Of a stretch of DNA of 64,000 nucleotides, positions 1 to 13,400 are shown piece by piece. Location: positions 1,240,001-1,304,000 of the forward strand of contig JBBELK010000297.1 in NCBI GenBank assembly GCA_037783545.1. The letters run 5' to 3'. The notes below the pieces were generated by a model. That model made no database searches, was not told where the DNA came from, and saw nothing but the letters and a program-made list of their open reading frames with translations. The position numbers and the translations under genes are program-made. Positions within the stretch are counted from its first letter, which is position 1, and the number at the start of each line of letters is the position of its first letter. This DNA is from Henricia sp. BOLD:AAB3569. Taxonomy: Eukaryota; Echinodermata; Asteroidea; Spinulosida; Echinasteridae.

Positions 1-1019
1 GGTTCTTAAGATCCATCCTCTAACATATCTACAAAAAACACACAAAACGCAAAACACGGTCACCCCAACAAACCTTCAAATACAACAAGGAAAATATCAT
101 CGTTATAAAAAATAACCATAAAAAACAGCAAGGGAACGTGATTTGGTTTGCGTCAGGGAGAATGAATATCAATTGGGGTTTGTTTGGACCTACCCAAGTT
201 ATGTTAATACAATACCATCAATACTTTCCCTGTGGGGTTGACTATAAGGCCATACAAAAAAAAAAATGTTAAGCGTTAGCGCACACGTCACTTTCAACCC
301 TGCGCGTCAAAGTTTTTTTTTAAAACACAAAAAAAACCAAACTATATTGTTAGCGCGCGTCACTTTTATCCCTGTACGTCAAAGTTTTGTTTTACTTCGA
401 CACACGCACCTATCACATTTTGGGAGATTTCAACTTAAGCCAAACATATATATTTTTTTTTTGGCCAAAACAGATCAATCTCATAACTTGTGAGCTGATC
501 GGCAGAGTGAATGTGGTGCACTTAAGTGGCACTTTACAATAAATGCAATGCATTTGTTTGGCATTATGCCTAATCACCCCGAAAATTAAATACCTAAATG
601 TGGGTTGTGAGGAAAAAATCCTATGGTATTTTTATGCAAGTCGCCCATTACAAGGCCCATATTCCACTTCAAGTAAAGGGGAGTTCACACTATCGTGGAA
701 AAATGGCTTCACGCGCGACTGTGCCATTGGTTTGTACAGGAGCTGGTTTGCCGCTTGTGCGCAGCCTGTTGCGACACTCGACACGTTTTGAGCTGGATTA
801 AAGTTCAAATTTGTTGAACTTTAACCATGGTACGTTGAACTTTGACCACGGTGCTCTGACATTTCTATTTTTTAAAGATCAGTGATTCGGAGCTCATATA
901 ATGCGGTAAGCGAAGCGTACAAGCGGGGTTTTACCGCGATAATGTGAACATCCCTTAAGGGTTACCAAGTCAATTACAGAGAAACTATACACCTCGGACC
1001 TAAACAAGATCTTATTAAT

Positions 1020-1110
1020 CAGTCTATGAGTGGGGCTGGGAGGGGTAACTAGTCTATGAGTGGGGCTGGGAGGGGTAACTAGTCTATGAGTGGGGCTGGG
1101 AGGGGTAACT
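1020..1110. repeat. 30-bp minisatellite, three copies
   Basis: Three exact copies of a 30-bp unit starting TAGTCTATGAGTGGGGCTGG. On the minus strand they read RLVTPPSPTH, but no exon joins. Confidence 0.9.
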
Positions 1111-1159
1111 AGTCCACATCGAGACAACAAACTTGCATGTGCCACTATTTTAGCAAGTG

Positions 1160-1330
1160 TGATAAAGTGCCTTGCTCAAGGGCACAAGAGTTACAACCTG
1201 TCATGGACAGGATTCAAACCTGCACTCCATTTGGCATAGGAACTTGAATTCTGTGCCCTGAACCACTTGGCCTTAACACCTCACAATGGGATTTGAACCC
1301 GAGACCAATCTGTTGTAGTATTCCCCAATA
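1160..1330 (+). mobile_element. Dispersed SINE-like repeat, 3' part
   Basis: GTGCCTTGCTCAAGGGCACA and a following GATTCAAACCTGCACTCC, diverged from the other copies. Confidence 0.5.
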
Positions 1331-1363
1331 AGGAAGATGACAGACAATTCATATTGATCATAC

Positions 1364-1432
1364 TTCTGAATGGTAACAGCTGCCTTCTTCATTTGTGCTT
1401 TAGAGACGCCTCGCTTTCCACCATGGAACATT
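1364..1432 (-). CDS. Unnamed gene exon 24, IQ-like motif
   Basis: 69 nt after TTTTCCAG: MFHGGKRGVSKAQMKKAAVT then IQK, donor GAA/GTATGA. AAVTIQ is the usual start of an IQ calmodulin-binding motif, which would continue in an exon beyond the window. I found no convincing next exon in bases 1-1363. Confidence 0.65.
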
Positions 1433-4400
1433 CTGGAAAATTAAACAAACCAGTAAATAGCATCAACTAACTAGTATACGGCCAGAAACGAACCAGGGGC
1501 CAATTTCATGGCGCTGTTTACTCTTCACTGCCCAAGTCGTACATACGATCTGAAAGTGCTATTGTACATGTAGGATCTTGATTGTGTTGTTTTTTCTTCC
1601 AACACGCTAACCGTCGTGCATGTACGACTTCAATTTCAAAAAATTGCAAACAAATGCAAAAAGTTGGCCACTTTATGGTTACATTTTTAACAATGGGCAG
1701 TGAAAGAGTTAAGCACAGAAATTTGCTTGGCACAAAACTTATTTGCTTAGCAAAAATGAGTTAAGGGACAAAATTTATGTTATGCGTATTATGATTGACT
1801 GGTATCCTGCTGTTGTTGGTAAGAACACAAGTTGACATACAATTTTGGCTGGTCACTCATTTTTGAAAATCAAATAAATGTGCTGAGAAATTTTTTAATA
1901 TTATTAACAGCTCCATGAAATTGGTCCTTGAAAGCAATATAGTTTTTGCCCAAAACTGAACGTCAAAATAGATCTATGTATTGTGCATGGCATTTGAAAA
2001 ACCAAACTTGTTTCGCTCCTTTCAATATCTGAACCTTCATTGAACTGAATTGGGTCCCATTCACTGATGGGTAAAGGAGTAATGTTTACACACTGGCTCA
2101 AGTGGGACTTGAACCTCTAACCTACAGTATAGCAGACCAGTGCTACAACCACTCAAACAATACAAATGGGGTTATTTTATTACAATTCCATATCTCAGAG
2201 AAAGAAATAAACAATTATAAAAGTGCCAAGAGCGGTTTTCTGTTATGCATTACCTGTGGAAATGTTATACATTTATTTTAATTTTTAAGGAGAAGCGAGT
2301 ACTCACTCCCAAATATCCACACTGGGTCCGATTCTGTTTAGGTAGCTCAGTGCTTTCTTGTTCTCCAAGGATTGTCTGGTGGAAAAAACAATTATAAACA
2401 CTTTGTTCAAATCGGAAAATACAATAGCACTTTACTACTCGGTACAAAATAGGCTTGATCAATGTACTGGTGTCAAGAGCAGCAAACATTTGTTCCCTGT
2501 GTAAACTAGACGACGAAATAAACCATATCAATTAGTAATAAGCAAACACGTTTACCGCTCGCTTGCTAACCGCTCTAAACCGCAACCTGCCTACTTCCCG
2601 CAAACAGCCGTCGCGCGTCTGCAAGGATGGTCGCAAAGCTGCTACACAGCCCGAATGCACATCTGCTATAGGACAACACTTGCTTGATCACCCTGAATGC
2701 TCCAAACAATACAGTGAACTGGCCAGAGCACGTACATGTAGTATCATGCATCTGCACATGCTCGAGGCTACATACATTCACTTCAGGAAACCCATTCTGT
2801 GTCGTCGGAAAGAATTTGGGCACACGCTTCACGAAATCTAACAGCGCATGCACTGCGCATGCCCTGCTGCTGAACTAGCACTCGGCATTCTGAATACGTC
2901 ATTTCTGCCTTTGGCCTTGTACTATTGTTGATTAGCGTCATCACGCCATTCTTGTGTTTTGCTCTGATGAGTGCAAGTCAAAAAGTGCTTAATTGTACCC
3001 CCACGGCACCCAAACGGTCCTCACACGGCACCCCCCCAACCCCCCCTCCCCACAGTACTCCCACTTACTGTCTCATGTGCTCGTTCCATTTCTCCTGTCT
3101 CATTTTGTCTTTCACCATCTTATCTGACAAGTACTCTCGGGCCCAATCTCGATCCAAGATGTCTGGTCGCTGGACTAAAGCTATCTCTTGTCTCATCAAA
3201 TGCTCCTTGTAGAACCTAGCACAAGATTAAAATAAAAGGGAAACATTACTCTTTACATAGTATGGTTTAGTTTATGCATTAAGTCAACAGGAATGTTGGT
3301 AAGGCATTTTGAGAGCACAGAATACCTTGGGACAACCCCCATTTGAAATCATTTGTGTTTGATCATTAAAGGGGCTGTGTCACGGTTTGCGCATGCGCCA
3401 AACCCTTTCAATTTTTGACATACATGTACGTACATGCGCGCTCAGATGAATGTAGTGCAATTTCGTTACACAACGCCATTGGTTCGTGTGCGTAAATGTA
3501 CATTGTGTACTTGGCACAGTGCTGCATGGGCAGTGTGTGGTCGTTCATGAGTGTTTACAATACGCAGAATTCAACTACATAGTACATCGTGTCACGCGCC
3601 TTCGTTCGATTTGGCATTGCGCACGATTAATGTCTGGGGAAAATCGGTACAGCGGTGGTGTCTTTCCATCACGATATCGACAGAAGATGTGCTGTAAAAT
3701 TGCTGTCAGGACCAAATAAGCATACCAGTTTTGGTGGGAATCAAGGTTGAATTGCTGTATCCAACCATGTCATTCATATAATTCGACGTCTTTCTGTCAT
3801 GTTTTGTCAAATTTTTTGATGGGATGAAAAAACTCTTTTGAACGACGGCCGCACACCCAGTAATGTTGATGTTTGGCGGCTTAAAAATACAGCAAACAGC
3901 GCCATTTCAAGTAAAAAGCAATGCATCAGGAAAACCAGACAGTTGATAAGTACACCACTGCCAAAATTACTAAAGAATTCTAAGGGATGGCAAAGATTGA
4001 ATAGGATATATGCAAAACCCAGCGACAAAATTTGAAAAAGTTAACCCAACTTTTTAGAGTTTTGCTGCGCATGCGCAAACCGTGACACAGCCCCTTTAAG
4101 ATGTATGTAGATCAACTTAAAGTGAAGACATTGGTCACATGCCTTGGCTGTATCTTAGAATAACACACAAGTCTATGGAAATTGACCAATTCATCTACCT
4201 AGCATCTTTAATTAACTTGTGAGTAATTTCACAGCCACAGCCAATAAATCATGTATAAGGCATCAATGCATTTGGATAAATGTTACAGTCGTTTCAGTTC
4301 CATCTTCAAACAGACGATTACTATGGCTAACCTGTTTTGTTGTTTAGAATCCCGCAGCTGTTTCTCAAGTCGTTCCCTTTCCTGTCTGTCCATCTCCTTG

Positions 4401-7400
4401 CGATATTCCTTAGCAGTAGACCCACTGAATAACTCCTTGATGTTAACCGATGATTTGGCCTCTTGCGCAAGCTGTGCTGCTCTGGTTTGTTCTTCCTGTT
4501 AGATTATGACAGCAAAATTGATATCCTTATTTCTTAAAGCTTTCGTTATTTCTTGTGAACATTGGGGGTTAGGAGGAGGGGGTGATGGCAGGAGGGGGTG
4601 ATGGGAGGGGAAAGAGTAGAGGTAATTGGGAGGGTAAGGTCAAATGTTAAGGGTAAGGGAAAATATTGTGGAACCACTTTATCAGCGTTTGTTGAGTTTG
4701 AATCCCCGTAAATAATAATAAATAATAATAAATAAATATGGCATTTATAATGCGCTTTTAACCGAAGGATGCAAAGCGCAGGAAGATGAAAAATTAGGGA
4801 TATCGAATCACTCAAATCCTAGAGAAAGAGGTGGGTCTTAAGAGCCTTTTTGAAAGAATTGATGTTGAGTGAATTTTTGACTGCAGCTGGCAAGTTGTTC
4901 CAAAGGAGCGAGGAGCAGAGACGGAAAAAGCCCTATCGACAGCTTGAGTGCTTGAAGGTCAAATTAACTCTTTTAGTGGTGGTGGGGGGAGGGGGAGGGG
5001 GAGAGGGGGTGGTGGGGTAGGGGTGGGGGGGGGGGGGACTTTCTAGTGATAAAACCTCCCAACTTCGGTTGCTACTCATCAAATGGCTCATTTCCTTCAT
5101 GACTCAACAAATGGGGGAGGCGGGGGGGGGGGCTGGGGGGGGGGGTGGAGGGGGTTTATAGGCCATATTGAATAGCCGCCATCTTGTAGGCAGTTGTTTT
5201 GTTACGTTAAAACATGCATAGTTGCACATTTTGTGCTTACATTGTTGGCCAATTTAAACAATAAGATGGCAGCTATTCAATGTGGTCTATAGGGCAAGAC
5301 CTTCTTATAGGACTGCCCCATATACAGGCAATGGTCTTCCCTTCCACTGACCGTGGCCTATTGCACTGACTGACCGTGGCCTTGCACTCGAGGCCGATCG
5401 TGGGTTGACTACAGTAGCAGCCCTGGGTCCATGGGCATTACCGTAATTTTCGGAATATAAGCCGCCCGGGGTATAAGCCGCGACGCCCGAAAATTCCAGA
5501 AACAAGATTCACCGTCGGCGTATAAGCCGCCCGGCTTATTAGCCGCACTATTTTGTCGGCCACAGATCGATCACAAAGAACTGCCGCCGTAAGTGCCTCA
5601 CCGCGGGCCACGTGCGCGCGACCACGCACTGCAGTTGTCACACTCTCTGTCGGCGCGGCATGTCGCCTCAAAGAGAGCTTTGTGGTCCAGGTTGTTTTGA
5701 TGACAGCACACTCAAGAGAAAACCTTATTGAAATCAAGAAGTGGCTTTATCGGAAAAGGCGTTACATGTTTATAATAAGTTATAGCAAGGTGCAATGCAC
5801 TCAAAGTAGGCTAATCTTGTTTCAGTTTGTTTTGTAAATAGATAAAGTACATGTAACTTGACATATTTAAAAAATGCCTTGGAATGTGCATAATGAGAAA
5901 TCTCCAAAAAATAAAGGAGAGTATAGAAGACGATGACGAAGGCATCAAGATATTCGCTGGATTCTCCGACGGCGGCCGCACGGCATGCAGTACACCAGGC
6001 CGGTAGGCCATGCACAAACACGGTAAGTGAAAGCAGGGCTTCGTTCCAAATACGCGCACATTGTTAAACGTTTGCAAAGTTCGCCAAATACCCAGCTTGT
6101 ACGCATATGCACAAGATCAAAGAGCACTGTAACCAGAGGCGAACGTTGCCAACGTTCGCATGAGTGGAACGCAGCCCACGTGTACAAATTGTACACTGCT
6201 TTCTCCCGGGCCCGACGCATATGCTATGCATGTACGATAATAGCCGGCCGAGTCTCTCCATTACGCGCACCGCGATTGGTTATTTTCAATGCACATGGTA
6301 CGTGACTTGGTGATTTTGATCTCACCGGCCAAAATAAAATATGCCAAACGTTTTATGTTTGATTGCTTCCGTATTGTACTGCCACTACATTGCATTTGTC
6401 ATGCGTTTGGGTCCATCACGATTAAACTAAAAACGCAAAGGACAGTGACAAAGAATTAGACTGGACCAGATGGACGGGGGTTTAGACCGAAGCTGCAGCA
6501 ATAATTGGACGGTTCATGGGGCATCTCCATTTTTGCAAAAAGAGTTTATAAATAAGAAAACCAGCTTCACGGCCAGCGGCAAAAAAACTGAAGCCGATGG
6601 TCATCAATGGGCGTCTTGAGCGGAGTATACCAAGGCTGTGCAAACGCTATGCCTTCTTTTTTCCGAATTCGGTTATCTCAATAGATCATTCTATGTTGAT
6701 TGCAACTGACATAAAGGGGCTTCATGGGGATTAGGTGATTGATATTAATATTTGTAATTCAGCGGAAAAAGAATGCTACATAGATCTATCGTCTTTTGCT
6801 TGGTACCGGGTATTCCCGATGATTTCTCGCATTTGCGTCCGCCCCATATTTTTGTGCACGACGCCGCTATGATAGTTCATTCACCCCCATTTCAATGCAT
6901 GGCGGTGAATGAACTATGGCGGCGTCGTGTTCCGAATTTACCTTTGACCTCGCCACGTGCATGCACCGCGCGCGAGATACCGAAAAGGCTTATTAAAATA
7001 GGGGACCGTTTGCCTGCCTTTGCCTGCGGACGTACGTAAACGTATGCCGCTTGGGCGAAATGGCTTTTGGGAGAAGGGGCTCAAGTTGGGAAAAGTGACT
7101 GTACATTGTTGGAAAAACATCGTTAATTAAAATTACTTGTACTGATTTTCCATCTAAAACACACATTTCCACAGACAATGACAAACACAGAACTCTTTGG
7201 ATTTTAAAACAACGCCGACTAAAAGTAAAGAATTGAAGAAAACACGGAAGGAACAGACGCACCAAACGATTTGTTCGGCGTTGGACGAATACTCACGACC
7301 GATGGCATGGTCCGATGGCGAACTGGTTGCCTGCACTTGTGCAGTGTCACATCGATGTATGGGTCACCAATGAAGATCGGTACACTCTGCACCTGGGAAA

Positions 7401-10400
7401 ATTGCACACCTTTTCGTGCGCGTGCGACGGCCTTCAACATCGTTTTTTGACAATAAAAAATTCTCATAAAAGATTGATAGAATTATTTCAGGAACTACAT
7501 TACATAATGTACATGAGCATGTCATGATTTTTATCTTTAGAGCTCGGCGTATAAGCCGCCCGGTTTATAAGCCGCCGGGAACTTTTTGGGGGGCAAAATC
7601 AACGTATAAGCCGCGGCTTATATTCCGAAAATTACGGTAATTGATTAATGAATACTCCAGCATAACATTACCAACTTACTGCGTCTCTGACTGCCCCATA
7701 TACAGGCAATGGTCTCCCCTTCCACTCTCTGCCCTGGCCTATTGCACTGACTGACCGTGGCCTTGCACTCGAGGCCGATCGTGGGTTGACTACAGTAGCA
7801 GCCCTGGGTCCATGGGCATTAATTGATTAATGAATACTCCAGCATAACATTACCAACTTACTGCGTCTCTGACTGCCCCATATACAGGCAATGGTCTCCC
7901 CTTCCACTCTCTGCCCTGGCTTATTGCACTGACTGACCGTGGCCTTGCACTCGAGGCCGATCGTGGGTTGACTACAGTAGCAGCCCTGGGTCCATGGGCA
8001 TTAATTGATTAATGAATACTCCAGCATAACATTACCAACTTACTGCGTCTCTGACTGCCCCATATACAGGCAATGGTCTCCCCTTCCACTGACCGTGGCT
8101 TATTGCACTGACTGACCGTGGCCTCGTACTCGAGGCTGATCGTGGGTTGACTACAGTAGCAGCCCTGGGTCCATGGGCATTAATTGATTAATGAATACTC
8201 CAGCATAACATTACCAACTTACTGCGTCTCTGACTGCCCCATATACAGGCAATGGTCTTCCCTTCCACTCTCTGCCCTGGCTTATTGCACTGACTGACCG
8301 TGGCCTCGTACTCAAGGCCGATCGTGGGTTGACTACTGATGAAGCTCTCTCTGTAGCAGCCCTGGGTCTGCGCAATCCCTGATGAGCTGACGAGGGACGT
8401 GAGTTGACGATACTGGAGTCGGATCGAGATGGAGGGGCAGAGCTTGGACGCTGGATCTGGATCTCAGGAGGCGGGGCTAGTTGTGTTGGGTTGGGGTGCT
8501 CCTGAGGTATGCTACTCCAACTGAAACAAAAAGTGATATTAATAAATATAAGAAAATTAATTTTTATGCAGCAAACAACTCATGTTTCTAAAAAATCATT
8601 CCTGCTACTGGTAGCTAACTGTGAGCGACTAAAACCCGACTCATAATTCCTACCTGCCATTGATGGATGCTAGAGGTTCTGGTGGTTCTTCTTCAGATGT
8701 CAATGGCTGGTCCATCGGCATCGTCAAGTTAGGCATCGTTATCTCAAGATGTCCTGTTGACTCTAAGTTGTCTAGCTGGGCCTGTAGGACTGACATAACA
8801 GGGCTGTGGCCGGCCATTGGTGAACCTTGGGGTGTAAAGTAGGAGGGAACTTGGGGTTTTATGAGGGTTTGTTTGGTGCATCAAGTTAGGCATCGTTATC
8901 TCAAGATGTCTTGTTGCTAAGCTTAAGGAGGCCTAGCTGGAAGACTGACAGGACAGGGCTGGCACTGTGACTAGCCATGGGTGAACCTGGGGGTGTAAAG
9001 TAGCAGGGAAACTTGGGGTTTTATGAGGGTTTGTTTGGTGCATCAAGTTAGGCATCGTTATCTCAAGATGTCTTGTTGCTAAGCTTAAGGAGGCCTAGCT
9101 GGAAGACTGACAGGACAGGGCTGGCACTGTGACTAGCCATGGGTGAACCTGGGGGTGTAAAGTAGCAGGGAAACTTGGGGTTTTATGAGGGTTTGTTTGG
9201 TGCATCAAGTTAGGCATCGTTATCTCAAGATGTCTTGTTGCTAAACTTAAGGAGGCCTAGCTGGAAGACTGACAGGACAGGGCTGGCACTGTGACTGGCC
9301 ATGGGTGAACCTGGGGGTGTAAAGTAGCAGGGAAACTTGGGGTTTTATGAGGGTTTGTTTGGTGCATCAAGTTAGGCATCGTTATCTCAAGATGTCTTGT
9401 TGCTAAACTTAAGGAGGCCTAGCTGGAAGACTGACAGGACAGGGCTGGCACTGTGACTAGCCATGGGTGAACCTGGGGGTGTAAAGTAGCAGGGAAACTT
9501 GGGGTTTTATGAGGGTTTGTTTGGTGCATCAAGTTAGGCATCGTTATCTCAAGATGTCCTGTTGCTAAACTTAAGGAGGCCTAGCTGGGGGACTGACATG
9601 ACAGGGCTGGCACTGTGACTAGCCATGGGTGAACCTGGGGGTGTAAAGTAGCAGGGAAACTTGGGGTTTTATGAGGGTTTGTTTGGTGCATCAAGTTAGG
9701 CATCGTTATCTCAAGATGTCTTGTTGCTAAGCTTAAGGAGGGCTAGCTGGAAGACTGACAGGACAGGGCTGGCACTGTGACTAGCCATGGGTGAACCTGG
9801 GGGTGTAAAGTAGCAGGGAAACTTGGGGTTTTATGAGGGTTTGTTTGGTGCATCAAGTTAGGCATCGTTATCTCAAGATGTCCTGTTGCTAAGCTTAAGG
9901 AGGCCTAGCTGGGGAACTGACATGACAGGGCTGGCACTGTGACTGGCCATGGGTGAACCTTGGGGTGTAAAGTAGCAGGGAAACTTGGGGTTTTATGAGG
10001 GTTTGTTTGGTGCATCAAGTTAGGCATCGTTATCTCAAGATGTCTTGTTGCTAAGCTTAAGGAGGCCTAGCTGGAAGACTGACAGGACAGGGCTGGCACT
10101 GTGACTAGCCATGGGTGAACCTTGGGGTGTAAAGTAGCAGGGAAACTTGGGGTTTTATGAGGGTTTGTTTGGTGCATCAAGTTAGGCATCGTTATCTCAA
10201 GATGTCTTGTTGCTAAGCTTAAGGAGGCCTAGCTGGAAGACTGACAGGACAGGGCTGGCACTGTGACTAGCCATGGGTGAACCTGGGGGTGTAAAGTAGC
10301 AGGGAAACTTGGGGTTTTATGAGGGTTTGTTTGGTGCATCAAGTTAAGCATCGTTATCTCAAGATGTCTTGTTGCTAAGCTTAAGGAGGCCTAGCTGGGG

Positions 10401-13400
10401 GACTGACATGACAGGGCTGGCACTGTCACTGGCCATGGGTGAACCTTGGGGTGTAAAGTAGCAGGGAAACTTGGGGTGTTATGAGGGTTTGTTTGGTGCA
10501 TCAAGTTAAGCATCGTTATCTCAAGATGTCTTGTTGCTAAACTTAAGGAGGCCTAGCTGGGGAACTGACATGACAGGGCTGGCACTGTGACTGGCCATGG
10601 GTGAATATTTTAGTTGAAAGACGGAATGTACGTTCCATATAACGAGGCAGAGCCGAGTTGAATGGAATAATTCCATCTTTCAACGAATACAAATATTTGT
10701 TCCACTGAACGAATAAAAACAAAATAATTACTTGTTTTATATAACGCCCACAGAGATCCTTGTCATTTGATTGGAGAACATCTGACAGCCTCAGAATATG
10801 AAAAAGTACTTCAGACCCTAGTCCCTGACATCCCTTGCATCACAATGACAGAATCCAACTCATCTACCACACGTGCGTCTTACGCATACACGTCTACTTC
10901 AGCATTGTGCAATGCCACGCGCGTACATGAACATGCACTTTTAGTGCGCGTGTCGTGCAATGGAAAAAATCATATGGAACAAAAAAGCATGATTGGTGAC
11001 ATAGCATTATATGGTTAAATATTTAACACCATGTGACCTGCTATCGTGCAATCAAATGACAGGGATCTTCTTGGGCGTTATATAATTTCCAACATTGTGC
11101 TTCTATCACACAAAAGTCAACTGAGTTTGACACAGCATAAATTATGTCTGAAACGGGTCTATTGTGGTTTGGAGCTCTACAGTGAACAGGGCAGGGCAGG
11201 TTGAAGCTAACTTACATGTACACACAGGGTTGTCCATTGGCTCTGCATGTGATATATCTAGGCTTGGTGACGGCGAATCGCTGCGTTCACTTCCCTTGGG
11301 TGAGTGGACTGGACTCTTTCTGGCCGATGACGCTCTTCCTGTTAGTGGTTTATTGCTAATAGTAGGAGACATGACAACATTCCGAGGCTGGTAATGGGGT
11401 AACTGGTGGTTCACTAGGGGTACAGCACGGTGCTGGAGATGGTTTCGGTGTTCATCGCTCAGGGCCATGTATGCTGCAACAATCATAGAGTCAATTAATA
11501 CAGAGTCAATTACAGACAAGTTAATGCTATTAGTGGCTAATGGGACATGGTGACATGCCGAGGGTGGTAATGGGGTAACTGGTGGTCGACTAGGGGTACA
11601 GCAGGGTGCTGGAGATGGTTTCGGTGTCCATCGCTCAGGGCCATGTATGCTGTGACAATCACAGAGTATTTTATCAAACAAATTAACTATTAGACAAAAT
11701 GATTCAACACCAGCCAGCTCAAGGGTCAAGTAGTTAAGACGTCTGCCAAGTAAGCTGAAGTCGTGGGTTCAAGTCTCGCTCGAGCACGTTTTGAAGTTTT
11801 TCTCATAGTGTCTAGGGTATAAAGTGCTAATCAAGTTACAAAAACAAACCCTAATTCACAAATTGTTCATAGTTTCTTAAAATTAAATCTGAATGTTGCA
11901 ACAAGTTAAGTCCTGTAATACAAAAGCTATCCTGAAGACTGATTAACAACAACAAAGTTTTGGAAGGGCAGTTGGACAGAAACCCCAGCAATCAATTCCA
12001 ATCTTGTCATGTTGGAAAACTGTATAAGGATCAATAATTCCACTGCGATAAGGTTTAAATTACAGATTGTTTCACTTGTCAAGATTACTTATTTTGTAAG
12101 CCAAGTGCCTTCCTAAGAGACTAACAAAAAATTATATATTTTAGAGCAGACATCCTAACCACTTATTATTTTAGAATACCTTCAAAAATCTAGAAATTTA
12201 CACATACCGATTGCTGAATGAACATTATCGTAATGCAACATACCTATTGGAACAGTGTGGAGTGATCTAGATGAATGATTCTTCTGTGATCCACTGATTT
12301 CAATTGCAAACACTGATGGCACAACTCCATCCTTTGCAGACACAGGCCTCCCCTTTTCACCACAATGGACTTGGCCGTCTTTGCCTGAATTATACAGTCT
12401 TGGATTGGCCGATTTGGGTCGTCTTACTGGGTCATGGGGGTCATCTAGAAAATGCTCGTTCAGATTTTGTTCTGGCGCTAGATGTAGTAAATCCAAGAGA
12501 AGTTAACGAATGGTTAATATTAAATTTGCCAAAGATGTAAGAAAAGATGGCTCTCTACACAAGTTGAATGTTTACATGGGCTGTGAAAATCGTGTCTTCT
12601 GTATGTGCAGCAATGTGAATGTTTGTGTTGTTCTACCCATGTAAAACTGTACATAGATCAGCAAATGAATTCAACATGGGTAGGTTCTTGATTCTGGTAG
12701 AAAGGCTGTGTCAATGGTTTTGCTTCAATATTTTTCGTGATTCCGATATGTACCCCTAAGCCCTCTTTATGATCACAGAGTTCATCTACATTCAAAGGCT
12801 GTAACTTTTTAGAAAAAAAAGGTCTATCTGGGGGGAAAACGAGATTTAAACTGCAAACTTTGTCACTAAATACAACTAGCAGAAGTTATACTGCTCTTTA
12901 CTTCAGTTTTGAGTTTGGTGTACATACACAATGAAATGGCTGTATAGTATAACCACTTGACACTGGGATTATTTTAGTAAAACAATATTTAAATACAATT
13001 AAAAAGGCCAATTTCATAGGTGTTTAAGCATAAAAATTTGCTCGAGTACAAAAAACTCTTGCTTAGTAGAGAACTTTTATGAAATTGCTCATGGTACCCA
13101 CAGACCTTTGTGGACATTTTTTGTTACCAGTGTGATAGAAATGGTGTATGACCAGTGTTAGAGGACAGTTTTATTACCATGGCGATCACATGATCATAAG
13201 TACAAAACACGCCAAGTTGCACGGCAGATGGAACAAAATTGCACGGTTAGTGACGTAGCATTAAATGGACGACACGTGACCTTATATCGTCCAATCAGAT
13301 CACAAGGATCTAGGCATTATATAATTAATGATGCTGACGTTAATGAGTCAAAGTTCATTAATACCTTGTCTGATAGTTTCAGCATTGCTTTCTCCTGAGA

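Noticed and set aside
2435-2497. Possible exon reading QEQMFAALDTSTLIKPILYR between exons 22 and 23
   Set aside because: Exon 22 joins exon 23 in phase without it, its donor is weak, and including it would break the phase into exon 23.
5553-7527. Several 60-95 aa frames inside the 2.2-kb transposon as a transposase
   Set aside because: None shows DDE/D spacing, a DNA-binding helix or length expected of a transposase.
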